Shown here: piece after piece, positions 8,465 through 16,080 of the stretch | Numbering within the stretch: the stretch's first letter is position 1 | Layout: every line of letters begins with the position of its first letter | Source: Alkalicoccus saliphilus | Lineage (GTDB): Bacteria > Bacillota > Bacilli > Bacillales > Salisediminibacteriaceae | Direction: 5' to 3' | DNA: 64,000 nt | Assembly: GCF_003044065.1 (NCBI RefSeq) | Contig: NZ_PZJJ01000009.1 | Location: 1-64,000 of the forward strand | Position numbers and translations under genes: made by a program | The notes under the pieces: model-generated | The model's input: only the letters and a program-made list of their open reading frames with translations | Database searches by the model: none | What the model was told of the DNA's origin: nothing

Positions 8465-8505
8465 TTTTAAGAGCTGTTCGTTAATAAGAATAAACGCTCT
8501 TAAAA
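8465..8505 (+). promoter_or_regulatory. leader hairpin in the second flp 5' UTR
   Basis: TTTTAAGAGC (8465-8474) pairs with GCTCTTAAAA (8496-8505), giving a 10-bp stem at the predicted 5' end of the pilin mRNA. It is followed by A-rich sequence, not T, so it is not a terminator for this gene; it could stabilise the transcript. Confidence 0.4.
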
Positions 8506-8527
8506 AAATATTAGGGAGGAATTTATT

Positions 8528-8692
8528 ATGATGATGGAGCAGATGAAAAGACTGATGGTAGAAGAAGAAGGACAGGGCATGGCGGAATACGGACTTATTC
8601 TTGCGGGTGTAGCAATTGTAGCTGCAGCAACATTCGGTCTGCTAGGGGCAGAAATTAATACTTTGATTCAATCTATAATTGATGCACTCTAA
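8528..8692 (+). CDS. flp: Flp/Tad pilus major pilin, copy 2
   Basis: A 54-residue type IVb prepilin. The leader ends in VEEEG and is followed by QGMAEYGLILAGVAI, so Glu and Tyr are at +5 and +6 after cleavage. The leader and helix start are nearly the same as in copy 1, but the second half of the helix and the C-terminus (LLGAEINTLIQSIIDAL) differ, and the acidic tail is missing, so the two pili would have different surfaces. Three ATG codons in tandem start the gene; GGGAGGA lies upstream. Confidence 0.9.
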   Translation: MMMEQMKRLMVEEEGQGMAEYGLILAGVAIVAAATFGLLGAEINTLIQSIIDAL

Positions 8693-8733
8693 TTCAAACT
8701 GAAAGAGTAATCGTGTCTCTCAAGGCACAGGGG

Positions 8734-8772
8734 AAAGAGCTGTCCTACGCCTGAAGGACAGCTCTTTTCTTT
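8734..8772 (+). terminator. terminator between flp and the Tad assembly genes, copy 2
   Basis: AAAGAGCTGTCC (8734-8745) pairs perfectly with GGACAGCTCTTT (8756-8767), 10-base loop, followed by T-rich sequence. Position and stem core (AGCTGTCC) match the terminator after the first pilin, so attenuation between pilin and machine genes is conserved in the two loci. Confidence 0.82.
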
Positions 8773-8797
8773 TCATCAAAATAGAGGAGGGAGCAGC

Positions 8798-9331
8798 ATG
8801 ACAGTTGTCATTATTGCCGTGCTCGGCATCGCGGTCGGGGTCTCCTTAATAACAGACCTGAGCTCACGGCGGATTTTAAACATTATAACCTTTCCTGCAA
8901 TATTATTGGGATTCATTCTTCACACAGCTTCGGCTGGACTGGAAGGATTTTTCTTCAGCGGCACCGGATTTCTTGTCGGCCTCGGACTGCTCCTTATTCC
9001 ATTTTTTCTAGGAGGGATGGGAGCAGGAGATGTCAAACTCATGGCAGCTGTAGGAGCACTTATGGGAACAGGATTTGTATTATCTGTCTTTCTTTTTGCA
9101 GGCATAACTGGTGGATTGATGGCTTTATATATGATAGCGAGAGACCGGGGCGCTTTTACTTCCGCGGCCTCCATCATATATGCCGTACCTCTGCTAAAGG
9201 GAACGGCCGGCAGTTTTAAGGCTTTCCGGTCCCGAGCAAAAAAGACAACGCTCCCGTACGGCGTGGCGATTGCAGCGGGAACGATTATTACTTTTGCAGG
9301 AAGCGTCATTGGGGGAGTGCTGCCGGTATGA
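8798..9331 (+). CDS. tadV: prepilin peptidase (TadV/CpaA type), copy 2
   Basis: A 177-residue A24 aspartic peptidase closely related to the copy at 1377. Catalytic D20 (LITDLSSRR) and D78 (GAGD) are in the same positions. It should process the pilin and TadE of this locus; whether the two peptidases are interchangeable cannot be told from sequence. ATG at 8798 has a GAGGAGGGAG site. Overlaps tadE by 4 bases. Confidence 0.88.
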   Translation: MTVVIIAVLGIAVGVSLITDLSSRRILNIITFPAILLGFILHTASAGLEGFFFSGTGFLVGLGLLLIPFFLGGMGAGDVKLMAAVGALMGTGFVLSVFLFAGITGGLMALYMIARDRGAFTSAASIIYAVPLLKGTAGSFKAFRSRAKKTTLPYGVAIAAGTIITFAGSVIGGVLPV

Positions 9332-9705
9332 AAAGTGAAAAAGGCCAGGCCATGGTCGAATTTGCGCTCATCCTTCCGGTACTTGCCGTACTTCTCTTTG
9401 GTGTAGTGGATGTTGGAAGAATGTTTCATGCTTCACTCACGCTGGATCATGTAGGGAGGGAGGCGGCCAGGGCAGCGAGCGTGCAGCAGGGGGATGCGGA
9501 AGTAATGGCAGTTGCTCTGGAAAGAGGAAGCAGTATTTCTTTGACAAGCAGCCAGGTACAGGTCAGCCCGGGGGAAGGCGGCAGGGAATCGGGGGAGAAA
9601 GTAACGGTAACGGTGACTCATTCTGTACCGCTCGTTACGCCGTTTATTGAAGGCTGGTCGGGACCGGTGGAGCTATCCAATACGACAGTCATGAGAATTG
9701 AGTGA
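9328..9705 (+). CDS. tadE: TadE-like pseudopilin, copy 2
   Basis: A 125-residue TadE-family pseudopilin of the same length as copy 1, starting KSEKGQAMVEFALILP with the peptidase site after the Gly, then one hydrophobic helix and the GREAARAASVQQ block. Start is the ATG at 9328, overlapping the peptidase stop; copy 1 uses GTG in the same position. The C-terminal half is less similar to copy 1 than the N-terminal half, as expected for an exposed domain. Confidence 0.85.
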   Translation: MKSEKGQAMVEFALILPVLAVLLFGVVDVGRMFHASLTLDHVGREAARAASVQQGDAEVMAVALERGSSISLTSSQVQVSPGEGGRESGEKVTVTVTHSVPLVTPFIEGWSGPVELSNTTVMRIE

Positions 9706-10892
9706 TGAACATGAGGAAAATATTGAATAAACTGCTGAAAAAAGAAGAAGGCAATGTAGCAGTAATCGTTGCAGCCGGTATGGCAGCGCTTATCGGAATC
9801 GCAGCAATGGCAGTGGATGCCGGGCAGCTTTATTTTGAAAAAAGTCAGCTGCAGAAAACAGTGGACGCCGCAGCTCTGGCCGGTGCGCAGGTTTATTATG
9901 TAGACTCGGGAGCCCCGGCAGCGGAAGCAGTGGAAGTTGCAGGAGCCAACGGCTACGTCATTGATTCCGGTAACGTCGAGCTCGGTGAAAGCTACGTGAG
10001 AGTTTCCCATTCTTCGGAAGTATCGTTAACTTTTGCAAGAGTGCTCGGATTTCAGACGGCTGACGTACATGCTACTGCTGCGGCGGCTATTTACCCATTG
10101 AGTAAAAGCATTTTTGCGGCTCCGATCGCAGTACAGGAGAGCCACATACCAAATGGCGAATTTTTAAACTGTGAAAATCCCGGTAATGCAGTAGACCGGG
10201 TGAACTTCAACAGTAAATGGACCGGCAGCAGCTCAGAAGCGTATAAAACAGCTTTTAAAAAGGGATATGCGGACGGGTTCGAAGACGGGTATGAACGGAA
10301 GACGCCGGCTTCGCTGCCGGACGAACCTTCAGGAGACTCAGAAAAAGGTTATAAAGAAGGTTATGAGGACGGCTATGAAGACGGGGAAGATGCTTTTAAC
10401 GACCCGGGACAGCGGGGGAACTGCGGTTATTTAGCTACTGGAGGAACAGGGGGAAGTAATCTCTACGATGCTTTTACTAACGGGGTGGAATACGATCTGT
10501 CAGATATAGTCAATGAAGATCCGGACGGGCCGAACGCTGAACAGGAAGATACGAATACCGAGCCTGGAAAGAAACACGGACAGGTAAGCAAGGCAGTAAA
10601 TGACCTCATAGCAGAAGACAGCGGCAAACCCCACTGTCAGTCACCGGATACAGCGGATAATTCCTGCAGCCGAGTAATCATTGTTGCCGTAGTAGCAGAT
10701 GGGACGTTTGATACGATTTCCGGAAGGGATTCCGTGGAAATCATCGGATTTGCCTCGTACTGGCTGAAAGGTATGGGTAACGGACAGAATAAGCACCGTA
10801 TTATCGGTCATTTTATCGACATGGTCACTCTTGGAGAAGGGGAGGAAGGAATACCGGAGCACGGAGCCTATAACGTCCGGCTGATCGATTAA
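9702..10892 (+). CDS. tadG: TadG-like pilus assembly protein with repeat insert, copy 2
   Basis: A 396-residue homologue of the protein at 2257, with the same membrane anchor (EEGN..., AVDAGQLYFEKSQLQKTVDAA) and the same four cysteines (LNCENPG, GNCGYL, PHCQS, NSCSRV). It is about 95 residues longer. Most of the extra length is an insertion between the first and second cysteine (roughly 10174-10416) that contains the Gly-Tyr-acidic motifs GYADGFEDGYE and GYKEGYEDGYEDGED. A smaller acidic insert follows GGTGGSNLYDAF. The start is the GTG/ATG pair at 9702-9707, overlapping tadE. Confidence 0.78.
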   Translation: MMNMRKILNKLLKKEEGNVAVIVAAGMAALIGIAAMAVDAGQLYFEKSQLQKTVDAAALAGAQVYYVDSGAPAAEAVEVAGANGYVIDSGNVELGESYVRVSHSSEVSLTFARVLGFQTADVHATAAAAIYPLSKSIFAAPIAVQESHIPNGEFLNCENPGNAVDRVNFNSKWTGSSSEAYKTAFKKGYADGFEDGYERKTPASLPDEPSGDSEKGYKEGYEDGYEDGEDAFNDPGQRGNCGYLATGGTGGSNLYDAFTNGVEYDLSDIVNEDPDGPNAEQEDTNTEPGKKHGQVSKAVNDLIAEDSGKPHCQSPDTADNSCSRVIIVAVVADGTFDTISGRDSVEIIGFASYWLKGMGNGQNKHRIIGHFIDMVTLGEGEEGIPEHGAYNVRLID

Positions 10893-10910
10893 CGATAGGA
10901 GGAAGCAGGA

Positions 10911-11513
10911 ATGAATACGAAAAAAGTGTGGCTTGCAGCCCTCGTCACCGGGATGATTGCTGCAGTGCTGATCTACAGTGCCTTTGTAACTAACATTACG
11001 TCGCCGGAAGAAGAAGCCCAGATTGCGGAAGAACAGGCAGCAATGGAAGAACAGGAAGCAGAAGCGGAGTTTGAAAGAAACAAAGTAAACCCAATTGTTG
11101 AAATTGAAGAAGGAAAACGGGCGGTTTCTCTCCGTGTTACCCACACGGAAGAAGGGGTGTCCGGTTATATTGAACCGAAATCACAGGTTGATATTGTCGC
11201 TTACCAGACAGAGATTGAAGAAGAACAGGAAGAAGATTCGGAAGACATTTCAGAAACTGAGTTTTTGACAGCAGAATTAATTCTTCAGGATGTAAAAGTA
11301 CTGGCATCCGGTGCTTCTGCAGATTCAGAAAATGAAGCCCTTCGTTATGAAACGGTGACTGTTGAAGTAACGCCGGAGGAAGGAGTCCTTCTCAGTCTTG
11401 CAGCTAAAGACCAGGACGGCTTTTACTTCCTGCTTCGGAATGAAGAGGATGGAAGCGTTGAAGAGGACGAGATCAGCCTTACAAGACAGGTTATGAAAGG
11501 AGAGAGACAGTAA
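10911..11513 (+). CDS. cpaB: CpaB/RcpC-like pilus protein without SAF domain, copy 2
   Basis: A 200-residue homologue of the protein at 3179 with the same plan: N-terminal membrane helix, Glu-rich coiled-coil linker, KRAVSLRVTHTEEGVSGYIE..SQVDIVAY core, acidic loop, and VLASG...VTVEVTPEEGVLLSLA. It too lacks a SAF domain, so that absence is a fixed trait and not damage to one copy. ATG at 10911 has an AGGAGG site; the stop overlaps the tadZ start by one base. Confidence 0.7.
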   Translation: MNTKKVWLAALVTGMIAAVLIYSAFVTNITSPEEEAQIAEEQAAMEEQEAEAEFERNKVNPIVEIEEGKRAVSLRVTHTEEGVSGYIEPKSQVDIVAYQTEIEEEQEEDSEDISETEFLTAELILQDVKVLASGASADSENEALRYETVTVEVTPEEGVLLSLAAKDQDGFYFLLRNEEDGSVEEDEISLTRQVMKGERQ

Positions 11514-12697
11514 TGAATATGCAGTGGCTGTTTTATTCCGATACAAACGCACGGGCGGATCTCCTGGAGGAAAGTCTGGAGCGGAGGGACTACAAGCTGA
11601 AACGGGTTACTTATCTGGAACGTCTGTTTGATCATTTGAAAAAAGATCCGAACGCTGTGCTCATTATTAAAGCAAATAAAATCTACAACGTCTACCAGCT
11701 CTGTGAAGAGTTGTCGGTAAAGTATCCACACATTCATATTGTTCTCATGATTCCTGACAATATGGAAAACGCCAAAAAAGCGATGCAGGCAGGGGCTTCG
11801 AATACGCTCCGGACGAGCTCGGACAAAGATGAAATCAGGGAAATGATTCTTCACGCTGAAAAATACGTGCAGCACCGTATGCAGCGGGAAGACGTCACGG
11901 ACCTTCCGCTCATTGCACTTGACCAGCGGGTTATGGCGGTATCAAGTACGAAAGGCGGCTCCGGACGTTCGACACTTGCTGTTAATCTTGCTGTTTCATT
12001 TGCTGCCCAAGGACAGCGGACGGCTGTCCTGGACGGAGATATTCAGTTTGGTGATGCGGCCATGTATTTGAATGTCAAACCGAAAAAAACTATATACGAA
12101 TGGATTAAAGAAGGAGACAACCGGAAGGAACTTGATATAGACCAGTTCATGACCAAGCATGAATCCGGTGTCAGCGTATTCGCAGCTCCTTCCCGTCCGG
12201 AATTTTTTGAGATGATCACTGCAGATGATATTCAGCTTGCTGTCGAAGAATTAAAAAAAGTTTATCAAGTTATTGTTGTTGATAATTCCGCTTCGATTTC
12301 AGAAGTGCACCTCCAGGTTTTGAAAGAAGCAGACGATATTCTGCTGCTGACAAACGGAGAACTCCCGGCGGTACGAAGCAGCAGGCTGTACCTGGATACG
12401 CTGGAATCACTCAACCTGCACAGCAAAGTCCGGCTGATACACAATCGACGTAAGAAGAAAGACGGCATTGACCCAAAAAAAATGGAAGAACTGATTGGGG
12501 CCGGAATTTTCGCGTCGATCACCGATCAGGAAACAGTAGTCGGAGCTTCTATTCAGGAAGGCATCCCGTACGTAATTTCGCAGCCGAAAAAGCAGGTTTC
12601 CAAAGATGTCAAAGCACTCGCAGGTAAGCTGCTTTCCGGTTCATCAGAAAAACCTGCGAAGAAAAAATCAAAGAAACTTATTGCTGAAGCGCAGTAA
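11513..12697 (+). CDS. tadZ: TadZ/CpaE-like localisation ATPase, copy 2
   Basis: A 394-residue protein matching copy 1 along its whole length: pseudo-receiver domain (no acceptor Asp after the third strand), deviant Walker A KGGSGRST with Arg in place of Lys, and AVLDGDIQFGD. Here the second Asp-rich residue is Gly instead of Ala. The Lys-rich tail (KKKSKKL) is conserved. Expected to recruit or position the TadA-TadBC machine at a site in the cell. The start ATG overlaps the cpaB stop (TAATG). Confidence 0.85.
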   Translation: MNMQWLFYSDTNARADLLEESLERRDYKLKRVTYLERLFDHLKKDPNAVLIIKANKIYNVYQLCEELSVKYPHIHIVLMIPDNMENAKKAMQAGASNTLRTSSDKDEIREMILHAEKYVQHRMQREDVTDLPLIALDQRVMAVSSTKGGSGRSTLAVNLAVSFAAQGQRTAVLDGDIQFGDAAMYLNVKPKKTIYEWIKEGDNRKELDIDQFMTKHESGVSVFAAPSRPEFFEMITADDIQLAVEELKKVYQVIVVDNSASISEVHLQVLKEADDILLLTNGELPAVRSSRLYLDTLESLNLHSKVRLIHNRRKKKDGIDPKKMEELIGAGIFASITDQETVVGASIQEGIPYVISQPKKQVSKDVKALAGKLLSGSSEKPAKKKSKKLIAEAQ

Positions 12698-12717
12698 CAG
12701 AAGGGGGGAGACAGAAA

Positions 12718-14091
12718 ATGTCACTTTTTTCAAAATATGCGGAAAAACCGGCAGTCCCGAAAATAACAATTCCCAATGTAAAAGAAGCGGTGGCAGAACC
12801 TCCGGCTGAAGAAGTGGAAACAACCGAAGAATTCTGGGAACTGGAAGGACTTATTCATACAGCGATAGTGGAAGAGCTGAAGAAAAAAACAATCACCAGT
12901 CGTGAAGAAGAGAAAAAGCTGATTGAAGAAAAAGGCGAGGCACTTGTAGAAGAACACGGGGCCCGGCTGACATTTGAGCAGAAAAAACAGCTTCTCGAAG
13001 CGGTCCGGCATGAACTTCTCGGCTACGGTCCGATTACCTCCCTTCTCGATAACCCGGATGTAACGGAAGTAATGGTTAACAGTGCGAAGGAAATTTATTA
13101 CGAGTATAAAGGAAAAATACGCAGAAGCAGTCTTACCTTCCGGGACGACCCACATGTAAGAAGTGTAATCGAAAGGATTGTGTCACCGCTTGGAAGGCGT
13201 ATTGATGAAAGCTCTCCGATGGTGGATGCAAGACTTCCGAATGGCTCCCGTGTGAATGCAATCATACCACCGCTTGCGCTTAAAGGATCTTCTCTCACAA
13301 TCCGAAAATTTTCAGAAACGCCTTTTACTAGCAGTGACCTCGTCCGCTTCGGTACCTGGAATGAAGATATGGCAGGATTTGTGGAAGCATGTGTCCGTTC
13401 GGATTTAAATATTTTTATCAGTGGGGGGACCGGCTCTGGTAAAACGTCTACATTAAATGTATTTTCCTCTTTCATTCCGGAGGGAGAACGAATTATAACA
13501 ATCGAGGATGCAGCGGAACTGAAACTTTCGCAGAACCACGTCATTTCTTTGGAATCACGACCACCGAACATTGAAGGAGAAGGGCAGATAACGATCAGGG
13601 ATCTCGTGAGAAACTCTCTTCGTATGCGTCCGGACCGTATAGTGGTCGGGGAAATCCGGGGAGCGGAGGCGCTCGACATGCTTCAGGCGATGAATACCGG
13701 GCACGATGGGAGTCTCAGCACTGGTCACGCCAATGCACCTCGCGATATGCTTTCCCGTATCGAAACGATGGTTATGATGGCGGGATTTGATCTGCCGGTG
13801 CGCGCGATCCGTGAGCAGATTGCGAGTGCGATTGATATTATTGTTCACCAGTCCCGGATGAAAGACGGTACGAGAAAAATCACACATATTACCGAAGTAC
13901 TCGGTATGGAAGGTGATACGATCGTTCTCCAGGATATTTTCCTGTATAAAGAAACAGGAACGGATGAAAACGGGCGCCTGCAGGGAGAATTTCATCCTAC
14001 GGGTATTCGTCCAAAAGCTGCGGAGGCTCTGGAACTGAATGGTTTTAAAATTCCGGGATCCTGGTTTGACAGGAGGTGGGACGATGAATAG
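12718..14091 (+). CDS. tadA: TadA/CpaF secretion ATPase, copy 2
   Basis: A 457-residue ATPase with the same motifs as copy 1: GGTGSGKTS, TIEDAAEL, RPDRIVVGEIRGAEALD, GHDGSLSTGHAN. The N-terminal tail is about 19 residues shorter. From the helical N-terminal domain to the C-terminus the two ATPases are nearly interchangeable in sequence, the most conserved pair in the two loci. A GGGGGGAG site precedes the ATG. Overlaps tadB by 8 bases. Confidence 0.93.
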   Translation: MSLFSKYAEKPAVPKITIPNVKEAVAEPPAEEVETTEEFWELEGLIHTAIVEELKKKTITSREEEKKLIEEKGEALVEEHGARLTFEQKKQLLEAVRHELLGYGPITSLLDNPDVTEVMVNSAKEIYYEYKGKIRRSSLTFRDDPHVRSVIERIVSPLGRRIDESSPMVDARLPNGSRVNAIIPPLALKGSSLTIRKFSETPFTSSDLVRFGTWNEDMAGFVEACVRSDLNIFISGGTGSGKTSTLNVFSSFIPEGERIITIEDAAELKLSQNHVISLESRPPNIEGEGQITIRDLVRNSLRMRPDRIVVGEIRGAEALDMLQAMNTGHDGSLSTGHANAPRDMLSRIETMVMMAGFDLPVRAIREQIASAIDIIVHQSRMKDGTRKITHITEVLGMEGDTIVLQDIFLYKETGTDENGRLQGEFHPTGIRPKAAEALELNGFKIPGSWFDRRWDDE

Positions 14092-15034
14092 TCTGATCGT
14101 TCTGGTGCTGCTGATGGCTGCCGCTACAGCATTGTTTTATCAGATTTTTACCGGTATCGTAAAACGTAGACGCCTGAAAGACCGTATCAGCCGTTTTGTT
14201 TCCACACGGGGCTCAGGAGAAGCAAAAACGAAAGAGCGGGAGAAATTTTCCTTTATTGAAAAAGCAGGAAAAGGGTTGAAGTTTATTCCGAGCCGAAAAA
14301 AAACAGAAGTGCTTCTTCAGCAGGCCGGAACTTCCTTGACAGGACCGGAATTTCTGGCGGTACGAGTCGGAGGGTCCATTATGACAGCCGTCGTTTTCTG
14401 GATGTTTTCCGATTCCTGGCTGGCACTGGCCGCTGCTGTACCGATCGGTTTTTTTATTCCTGTACTGTATATGAAGAGAAAACGCACGAAGCGTCTCCAG
14501 CTGCTTACTTATCAGCTTGTAGAAACGCTCGGTACGATGGCTAACTCTCTCCGGGCCGGGTTCAGCTTCATGCAGGCAATGCAGATGGTTGCGAAGGAAA
14601 TGCCGGACCCGCTCGGTCCTGAATTCGGACGGGTGGTCAGGGAAATCAGTCTTGGACGTCCTACAGCAGAAGCTCTTCAACGTATGAGTGAACGGCTGCC
14701 GAATAAGGAACTGGAAGTTATTGTTCAGGGAATCATCGCCCAGAGAGAAAGCGGGGGTAATCTGGCAGAGCTTCTGTTGGCGATGGAAGAAACGATCAGC
14801 GGCCGAATCCGGGTGCTGGATGAGCTGAAAACGCTCGTTACCCAAGGGAAGATGAGTTCCTGGATTATAACCCTCCTGCCGGTCGGGGTGGGAGTATTTA
14901 TGTATATGTTCAATTACGAATACATGTCAATAATGGTTGAACATCCCCTGGGACTCACGCTGTTGTTTTTTACAGCACTGTCTATTTTATTGGGGTGGTT
15001 AATGATTCAAAAAGTTATCAGGATAGAGGTGTAG
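14084..15034 (+). CDS. tadB: TadB inner-membrane platform protein, copy 2
   Basis: A 316-residue T2SSF-domain protein. ATG at 14084, inside the end of tadA, gives the same MNSL start as copy 1 and has AGGAGGTGG upstream. The cytoplasmic domain (LVETLGTMANSLRAGFSFMQAM, PDPLGPEFGRVVREISLGRP, NKELEVIVQGIIAQRESGGNL) is highly conserved with copy 1, while the membrane segments are more divergent. Confidence 0.9.
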   Translation: MNSLIVLVLLMAAATALFYQIFTGIVKRRRLKDRISRFVSTRGSGEAKTKEREKFSFIEKAGKGLKFIPSRKKTEVLLQQAGTSLTGPEFLAVRVGGSIMTAVVFWMFSDSWLALAAAVPIGFFIPVLYMKRKRTKRLQLLTYQLVETLGTMANSLRAGFSFMQAMQMVAKEMPDPLGPEFGRVVREISLGRPTAEALQRMSERLPNKELEVIVQGIIAQRESGGNLAELLLAMEETISGRIRVLDELKTLVTQGKMSSWIITLLPVGVGVFMYMFNYEYMSIMVEHPLGLTLLFFTALSILLGWLMIQKVIRIEV

Positions 15035-15037
15035 ATC

Positions 15038-15955
15038 ATGAGTCCACTTGTTACGTTTCCGTTTATTGCGGCAGCTCTCGTGTTCACAGCCGCCGCTGTC
15101 TATTTCACGGTCTTCCGCAGGGAACTCCAGCTGCAGAACCGGAGTGAAGCGTACGTAGGAGTGTCGGAGAGAAGTGTAACTCCTGAAAAGAAAAATGCTC
15201 CTCCGCCTGTACTGCATTCTTTATGGGAAAAAGGGATTGAATTCACGAACAGATACATTACTTCTTCTGAACAAAAAAAGGTAGAACTGCTTCTTCGCGA
15301 CGCGGGATACATGAAAAAGAAAACCGCGGTGGAATTCCGTTTCACCCAGCTTGCCGCTGGGCTTGTATCAGGTGGAGCCGGCGTATTATTGTTCAGCTCA
15401 GCTGCAGGAGAATTACTGCCGGCACTGTTTGTTGGATTGGTAATGGCCGTTCTCGGTTTCCGCCTCCCTGTATTTTATTTAAAAAAGCAGCGGGATAAGC
15501 GGGTGAAAAAAATTCAGCTGGAAATGCCGGACTTTTTTGATACGGTGAACCTTCTTATCGAAGCAGGAGTCGGGGTGGATGCGGCGATTTCCTCCGTATG
15601 CTACAAAAAACCGGGACCGCTCTCGGACGAGTTTTTAATCGTACTCGATGATATGAAGCGTGGTAAATCGAAACGGGAAGCTTTCCAGGACTTAAAACGG
15701 CGTGTGCCTTCCCAGTCGTTTCAAAGTGTTGTCACTTCCATGATCCAGGCGGATGAACTCGGTATCGGCATGTCCAACGTATTGCGGAATCTGACAGCAC
15801 GGATCCGCGAACAGCGTCGGGAGAGCGCCCGGGAGCAGGCGATGAAAGCACCGGTGAAAATGCTGTTTCCGATGGTGCTGTTTATATTTCCGGCACTGTT
15901 CATGGTCATCCTCGGTCCATTTGCGGTTGATATATTTGTAAACGGTCTTTTTTAA
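15038..15955 (+). CDS. tadC: TadC inner-membrane platform protein, copy 2
   Basis: A 305-residue T2SSF-domain protein and last gene of the second pilus locus. N-terminal membrane helix, membrane pair at about 105-150, LEMPDFFDTVNLLIEAGVGVDAAI, SFQSVVTSMIQADELGIGMSNVLRNL and C-terminal KMLFPMVLFIFPALF membrane region all line up with copy 1. ATG at 15038 follows tadB by three bases; copy 1 has GTG at the same place. Confidence 0.9.
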   Translation: MSPLVTFPFIAAALVFTAAAVYFTVFRRELQLQNRSEAYVGVSERSVTPEKKNAPPPVLHSLWEKGIEFTNRYITSSEQKKVELLLRDAGYMKKKTAVEFRFTQLAAGLVSGGAGVLLFSSAAGELLPALFVGLVMAVLGFRLPVFYLKKQRDKRVKKIQLEMPDFFDTVNLLIEAGVGVDAAISSVCYKKPGPLSDEFLIVLDDMKRGKSKREAFQDLKRRVPSQSFQSVVTSMIQADELGIGMSNVLRNLTARIREQRRESAREQAMKAPVKMLFPMVLFIFPALFMVILGPFAVDIFVNGLF

Positions 15956-15977
15956 AGAATAGTAATCTATAAAGAAG

Positions 15978-16009
15978 CTGCTTCGGAATTTGCCTGAAGC
16001 AGTTTTTTT
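15978..16009 (+). terminator. terminator after tadC, copy 2
   Basis: CTGCTTCGG (15978-15986) pairs with CCTGAAGCAG (to 16002) around a short AT-rich loop, followed by T7. It ends the second pilus locus. Confidence 0.8.
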
Positions 16010-16080
16010 AGTACCGTTTGCATAAAGTTTTGCGGAAAAGGTGTGATAAACTTAATGGAAAGTACATTAGGAGGGATTGG

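Noticed and set aside
1094-15955. The tandem pilus loci as a mobile island
   Set aside because: No integrase, transposase, tRNA end or direct repeat flanks were seen, and base composition by eye is like that of the neighbours.
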